Below, piece after piece: positions 60,295 to 64,000 of a DNA stretch of 64,000 bases. This DNA comes from Streptomyces sp. MA5143a (GTDB lineage: Bacteria; Actinomycetota; Actinomycetes; Streptomycetales; Streptomycetaceae): assembly GCF_900290235.1 (NCBI RefSeq), contig NZ_OLMK01000036.1, positions 89,966 through 153,965 of the forward strand, given 5' to 3'. Every line of letters begins with the position of its first letter. The stretch's first letter is position 1. Under the pieces are notes generated by a model, which ran no database searches, was not told where the DNA came from, and saw only the letters and a program-made list of their open reading frames with translations. The position numbers and the translations under genes were made by a program.

Positions 60295-61467
60295 ATGGCC
60301 GCCCGGGACAACAACCGGCACGACACCGAACCCGACGACATCGTGTTCGAGGCCGCTTCCGCGACCGAGAGCGGCTCGGCGGAGGGTGGCTCGGCGGAGG
60401 GTGGCTCGGTCGAGGGCGGGCCGGCCGGGCCGCCTCCGGTCCGGAGCGCCGACGCCGAGGAAGCAGTGCGTGAGGGAGCGGTGCGCGAGGGGTCTGTGCG
60501 CGAGGGGTCTGTGCGCGAGGGGGCAGCGCGCGAGGGAGCCGCCTTCGAGGGCGACGCCGAGTTCGAGGAAGCCGTGTTCGAGGGTGCCGAGTACGGAGGG
60601 ATGGACGCCCTGATGGCCGCGCTCCTGGACGAGCCGCTGCCGGAGGAGGCGCTCGCCGACGGCGAGTTCATGGCCGCGCGGCGGGCGGCGGCCGCCGACG
60701 TGCTGCTGCTGCGGGAGCAGCTGGGGCTGATCGGCGACGCCCTGGCCGGGGCCGACACCGGTGCGGGCGAATCGGAGGCGGAAGCCGGCGCACCGCCGGG
60801 GCGACCCGTGGCCGCGCGGCCGGGGGACGCGGCCGGGGCCGAGACGGTCACCGGGCGCCGGCCCGCGCCCGAGACGGCCCCCGTCGCGCCGGTGAGGCCC
60901 CTGCCGACGCGGCCGGCCCGCCCCCGCGGTCGTCGCCGGGCGCTGACCGTCGCCTTCGGCACGCTCGCCGCGGCTGCGGCCGCCACCGTCGTCGTGGGTC
61001 TCGGTGTGGTCGTCGTCCAGTCGGGCGCCGGGGGCTCGGCGGACAGTTCCAACAGCGCCGACAGCAAGCAGCAGGACAGCGGGAGCCTGCACGACGGATC
61101 GAAGGGCAGCACGGGCAGCGGGATCCCCGACACGCAGGCCAGTCCCGAGAGCTACGACGTCGCCTGCGCCCGCCTGATCGTGGAGGGCACCGTCGTCTCC
61201 GTCGAACCCGTACCCGGCACCGAGCGGGACCGCGTCACCCTCGACGTGGACCGCTACTACAAGCCGGACCGGGGCCAGAAGGAGATCGTCTTCCCGCTGG
61301 CCCAGGACATCGAACCGCAGGTGAAGAAGGGCGACCGCGCCCTCGTCGGCATCCCACGCGACGGCGCCGAACCGGACCTGTGGACCACCGACCCGTCCGG
61401 CATCGCCAGCCGGCGAGCCTGGATCGAGACCGCGGTGCCGGAGGCGGAGGGCGAGACGTGTGAGTGA
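60295..61467 (+). CDS. Single-pass membrane protein, probable anti-sigma partner
   Basis: A 390-residue protein. The acidic N-terminal 100 residues contain in-frame repeats (SAEGGSAEGGS, VREGSVREGSVREG). A cytoplasmic segment (MDALMAALLDEPLPEEALADGEFMAARRAAAADV, about 103-137) resembles the sigma-binding helices of anti-sigma factors. A Pro/Arg-rich stretch, one transmembrane helix (about 219-241, LTVAFGTLAAAAAATVVVGLGVVVV) and an extracytoplasmic domain of about 150 residues follow, with two cysteines (VACARL, GETCE-end). Its start 1 nt after the sigma stop supports pairing; the anti-sigma role is inference. Confidence 0.82.
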   Translation: MAARDNNRHDTEPDDIVFEAASATESGSAEGGSAEGGSVEGGPAGPPPVRSADAEEAVREGAVREGSVREGSVREGAAREGAAFEGDAEFEEAVFEGAEYGGMDALMAALLDEPLPEEALADGEFMAARRAAAADVLLLREQLGLIGDALAGADTGAGESEAEAGAPPGRPVAARPGDAAGAETVTGRRPAPETAPVAPVRPLPTRPARPRGRRRALTVAFGTLAAAAAATVVVGLGVVVVQSGAGGSADSSNSADSKQQDSGSLHDGSKGSTGSGIPDTQASPESYDVACARLIVEGTVVSVEPVPGTERDRVTLDVDRYYKPDRGQKEIVFPLAQDIEPQVKKGDRALVGIPRDGAEPDLWTTDPSGIASRRAWIETAVPEAEGETCE

Positions 61468-61591
61468 GGAGGGCCCGGGGGCGGTCGTCACCACAGGCCG
61501 ACCCCGGGGCACCGCGACGCCCGACGCCTGCCCGTGGGAGGGACGCTCGTCCCGGCCGACGTACACCCCCCGCTGATGTGTCCGCACACGC

Positions 61592-61624
61592 ATACGGCCC
61601 GCCGGGGAAACCGGCGGGCCGTAT
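61592..61624 (+). terminator. Terminator after the anti-sigma-like gene
   Basis: Perfect 14-bp inverted repeat (61592-61605 and 61611-61624) with a 5-nt loop. Confidence 0.82.
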
Positions 61625-61732
61625 TCCGGCGGGCCTGAGCGGCAGCGGCACCGCCGGGCACCCCGGGGTCGGGTCGTCCGATCCCAGGGTGCTCTCGAGC
61701 CTGGGGCGCGACGTGGGTGACCGGCGGTCAGG

Positions 61733-61969
61733 TCAGTCCTGGTCGTCCCAGGTCCAGGTCTCCTTGTGGCCGGGGACGACCACACCGGGCTGCACGCCGC
61801 CCTTGTCCGGCTTGGCGGGCACGACGATCTCCGTCACGGCGTCGTCGGCGGCCAGCCGCGCGCCCGCCGGGGCGCCGACAGCGGTGCCGAGGACGAGGGC
61901 CGCCGCCGCGGAACCCAGACCGAGGAGGGCGAGGACGCCGATGCGCCGGGAGCGCGTCGAGGAATGCAC
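61733..61969 (-). CDS. Small exported or membrane-anchored protein, unknown function
   Basis: A 78-residue protein from GTG 61969 (AGGAACGG precedes it). RSRR then one hydrophobic helix (IGVLALLGLGSAAAALVLGTAV, about residues 10-31) acts as signal or anchor; the mature 45 residues are polar (VTEIVVPAKPDKGG) and end in WTWDDQD. No cysteine. It lies between two unrelated units. I do not recognise a family. The open frame extends to 62146 but that portion has no gene-like features. Confidence 0.65.
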   Translation of the reverse strand: MHSSTRSRRIGVLALLGLGSAAAALVLGTAVGAPAGARLAADDAVTEIVVPAKPDKGGVQPGVVVPGHKETWTWDDQD

Positions 61970-62138
61970 AACCGTTCCTCTTTCGTGAGGGGTTACAGGT
62001 GAGGGCCCTGTGAAGGGCCATGACCGATCATGGATGATCACGGTCCGAAACGCAGGTGCCCACGATGGCCGCTTGCGGCCATGGCCGGACAGGGCCACCG
62101 CGACCGCGATTAGTTCTCGGCGGAGGGATCCCGGCGGC

Positions 62139-62254
62139 GACGCCACAGCCGGTCCCGCCGTACGGCTGACGCCACAGCCGGTCCCGCCGTACGGCTGACG
62201 CCACAGCCGGCCCCGTCGGACGGCTGAGGCTACAGCCAGCCCCGCCGTACCGCC
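62139..62254. repeat. Four 29-bp tandem repeats reaching into the 3' end of a regulator gene
   Basis: Units at 62139-62167, 62168-62196, 62197-62225 and 62226-62254, head to tail with no spacer. Units 1 and 2 are identical, unit 3 differs at a few positions, and unit 4 (23 of 29 matches to unit 1) contains the stop codon and last residues of the minus-strand regulator gene. The array looks like duplication of the gene's own 3' end. Confidence 0.9.
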
Positions 62255-63210
62255 TCCGCGCCCGCCTCGAACCGGCTCTGCGCGTCCAGCCGCTTCATCA
62301 GGTCCGACATCAGCCGTCTGATCGTACGCACCGACAGCCCCAGCTTGCGGGCGATCCCCTGGTCGGTCATCCCCTCGGACAGCAGCTTCAGCAGGACCCG
62401 GTCGCGTTCGCTCGCCCCGTCGCCCACCGCGGCCGGCGCCTCCGCGCCCAGGGGCACGCCCTGCGCCCAGACCAGCTCGAACAGCTCGGCGAGGGCCTGT
62501 ACGACGCCCTGGTAGCGGACGACGAGCGCGCCCTGGCGGCTGTCCTCGGCGTTCACCGGCACGACCGCGACCTCACGGTCGCAGATGATCATCCGCATCG
62601 GAAGCGCGGGCACGGTGCGCACTTGTCCGCCCATGGAGGTGAGCCAGGTCGCGTAGTCGGAGGTGGGCTGGTCGTTGCGGACGCTGTCGAGGTAGACGGA
62701 GCGCATCCGCACGCCCCGGTCGAAGGACTCCTGGTCCAGGGGGCGGGCCGACTCCAGGCCGGCCGCGCTCACGGCGCCGCCCGGTGTGAAGGTGCAGACC
62801 TCCTGCACCGCGTCCCGCGACAGCTGCTCCAGCCGGGTGCGGACCGCGTTCACACCGACCAGGTGCTCCGCGCCCCCGGTGTGCCGCAGCCCCAACGCCG
62901 CGTATTCCTTGGTGAATTCGGCGACCACCGCCTGATGCCGGGACAGATGGGCGCGCTCGGCGTCGAGTTGGGCCTCACGGCGGCGCAGTACCGGTCCCAG
63001 GATCGTCTCGGGGTTCATCGGCAGGTACGTCGTGTCCGTGACGGGACTCAGCAGGGAGAGGTCGGAGAGCCGGTCCACGGCCGCCCGTACCTCGTCCTCG
63101 GTGAGGCCCGTGTGCCGCCCGACGTCGTGGAGGGTCCAGGACGGGTTGGTGAGCAGACTCCGGTAGACGCTGACGGCCTCGGTGTCCGCTTCCAGGAATT
63201 CGTCCAGCAC
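62230..63210 (-). CDS. LuxR-type regulator with TrmB-like N-terminus
   Basis: A 326-residue regulator. The N-terminal winged helix (ADTEAVSVYRSLLTNPSWTLHDVGRHTGLTEDEV) and the following helical linker resemble TrmB-family proteins; the middle domain (RGVRMRSVYLDSVRN, MRMIICDREVAVVPV) resembles their PLD-like effector region; the C-terminus is a LuxR helix-turn-helix (LLKLLSEGMTDQGIARKLGLSVRTIRRLMSDLMKRL). Streptomyces encodes many such one-component regulators, often near secondary-metabolite or surface genes. No cognate target is obvious. The start codon is at 63210 (MLDEFLEADTE). Its last codons lie within a 29-bp repeat. Confidence 0.9.
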   Translation of the reverse strand: MLDEFLEADTEAVSVYRSLLTNPSWTLHDVGRHTGLTEDEVRAAVDRLSDLSLLSPVTDTTYLPMNPETILGPVLRRREAQLDAERAHLSRHQAVVAEFTKEYAALGLRHTGGAEHLVGVNAVRTRLEQLSRDAVQEVCTFTPGGAVSAAGLESARPLDQESFDRGVRMRSVYLDSVRNDQPTSDYATWLTSMGGQVRTVPALPMRMIICDREVAVVPVNAEDSRQGALVVRYQGVVQALAELFELVWAQGVPLGAEAPAAVGDGASERDRVLLKLLSEGMTDQGIARKLGLSVRTIRRLMSDLMKRLDAQSRFEAGAEAVRRGWL

Positions 63211-63533
63211 AGTCGGCCCTTTCGCCTCCCCACCCCCTCTTGCCCCGGACGGGAATCCTAGTTCGGTCCGTGGTGATTTCGCGGTGGATCTGGGGTCTTG
63301 TGGCGAAGGCTACAGGGCAGGCACGACAGTGCCATGGCGCATTGCGGCCACCCCGTTCCCCTGGTGTTCGCAAGGGGCCCCGGCTGAAGATCGAAGGGCG
63401 CGACGCACCGATGTGCGGCGGCCCGTCCAACGGGGGGACGGGCCGTCGCGCCGACCGCCCCCCGTCGCCAGGGGGCGGGTGCCACGTGGGGAGCACCCGC
63501 CCCTTCCCCGCATCCGTTGAGTAACGTCTCCTC
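63211..63533. other. Divergent intergenic region with two strong hairpins
   Basis: Inverted repeats at 63419-63428/63436-63445 (10 bp) and 63472-63482/63493-63503 (11 bp) lie within 115 nt of the NUDIX start. Terminator-like structures are unexpected between divergent genes; they may be attenuators or remains of a deleted gene's end. Confidence 0.55.
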
Positions 63534-63995
63534 ATGCGCGAGGACTTGCGGGTGGCGGCCTACGCCGTATGCGTACGGGACGGACAGATGCTGCTGGCCC
63601 GCTGGGTCGCCCGGGACGGCACCAAGCGCTGGACCCTCCCCGGTGGCGGCATGGACCACGGTGAGGATCCCTACGACACCGTCATCCGCGAGGCCGACGA
63701 GGAGACCGGCTACACCGTCGAGCCGACCGCCCTCCTCGGCGTCGACTCCGTCACCGAGGACCGCTCCCGACGCCTGGCCTCCCGCGCCGCCTTCCACAGC
63801 CTCCGCCTCGTCTACGAGGCCCGCGTGACGGGCGGCTCCCTGCGCCACGAGACCAACGGCTCGACGGACATGGCCGCGTGGCACCCCTTGGAGGAGGTCC
63901 CCGCCCTGGAGCGCGTCGGCCTCGTGGACGTGGGCCTGACTCTGTGGCGCCGACGCCCGCCCCACGGCCACCTGGAACCGCCGGACACCGTCTAG
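63534..63995 (+). CDS. NUDIX hydrolase
   Basis: A 153-residue protein with the complete Nudix box (GGMDHGEDPYDTVI followed by READEETGY, about residues 39-62), fitting Gx5Ex7REUxEExGU, so the Mg-binding glutamates are present. Such enzymes hydrolyse nucleoside diphosphates linked to other groups; length and lack of extra motifs do not allow a substrate call. ATG 63534 is the only good start. It ends just inside the window. Confidence 0.93.
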   Translation: MREDLRVAAYAVCVRDGQMLLARWVARDGTKRWTLPGGGMDHGEDPYDTVIREADEETGYTVEPTALLGVDSVTEDRSRRLASRAAFHSLRLVYEARVTGGSLRHETNGSTDMAAWHPLEEVPALERVGLVDVGLTLWRRRPPHGHLEPPDTV

Positions 63996-64000
63996 GGCGT

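Noticed and set aside
62139..62254. Possible CRISPR array (29-bp repeats)
   Set aside because: The units are contiguous with no spacers, one overlaps a coding end, and no cas gene is present.

Overview
The window is a stretch of high-GC actinobacterial chromosome, almost certainly from a Streptomyces. The evidence is the extreme G/C bias at third codon positions, frequent GTG and TTG starts, chaplins, a thioester-domain protein with an LAETG sorting signal, a dynamin pair next to a second SSB, and a csn-type chitosan-oligosaccharide operon. The gene order recalls the S. coelicolor core region that runs from the ssbB/dynAB area through pknG and csn to malQ, pepN and asd; I judged this from family knowledge, not from an alignment.

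Region 1 (1-6.1 kb) is a cell-surface and secretion block. It holds a short chaplin, a Pro/Lys-rich secreted protein, a small secreted protein, a VKOR-type disulfide enzyme, a 79-residue two-cysteine peptide, an M50 intramembrane metalloprotease, and a second chaplin with a Lys/Asp/His tail. VKOR, peptide and protease together look like a compact maturation system for a disulfide-bonded peptide. They are the best candidate here for an undescribed system.

Region 2 (6.3-14.2 kb) has a frameshifted DUF2087 gene, a D-2-hydroxyacid dehydrogenase, a poorly coding 720-bp gap, then an ECF sigma factor, a CU044_5270-type membrane protein and a large subtilase in one operon, followed by tRNA-Arg(UCU).

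Region 3 (14.5-26 kb) has the dynamin-like pair (dynA/dynB, sporulation septation), ssbB, a TQXA thioester surface protein, ettA with two small coupled genes, a truncated haemoglobin and a PCMT-like methyltransferase.

Region 4 (26-37.4 kb, all minus strand) is a signalling operon: GlnX-like membrane sensor, GlnH-like binding protein, a helical protein, PknG-like kinase, PP2C phosphatase, VWA protein and FHA protein. It combines the mycobacterial GlnX-GlnH-PknG amino-acid-sensing set with a kinase/phosphatase/VWA triad and a phosphothreonine reader.

Region 5 (37.6-44.7 kb) is csnR plus csnE-F-G-H-K (ROK regulator, ABC importer, GH4 glycosidase, BadF-type kinase), with a palindromic operator just upstream of csnR.

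Region 6 (44.8-64 kb) has mostly housekeeping and small regulatory units: a secreted protein, HNH endonuclease, MscS channel, a PadR-regulated ABC exporter, a repeat-bearing small ORF coupled to malQ, a MarR/EamA divergent pair, pepN, asd, a second sigma factor with a membrane partner, a LuxR-type regulator followed by a 29-bp tandem repeat array, and a NUDIX hydrolase. I saw no insertion sequence, phage or CRISPR array.
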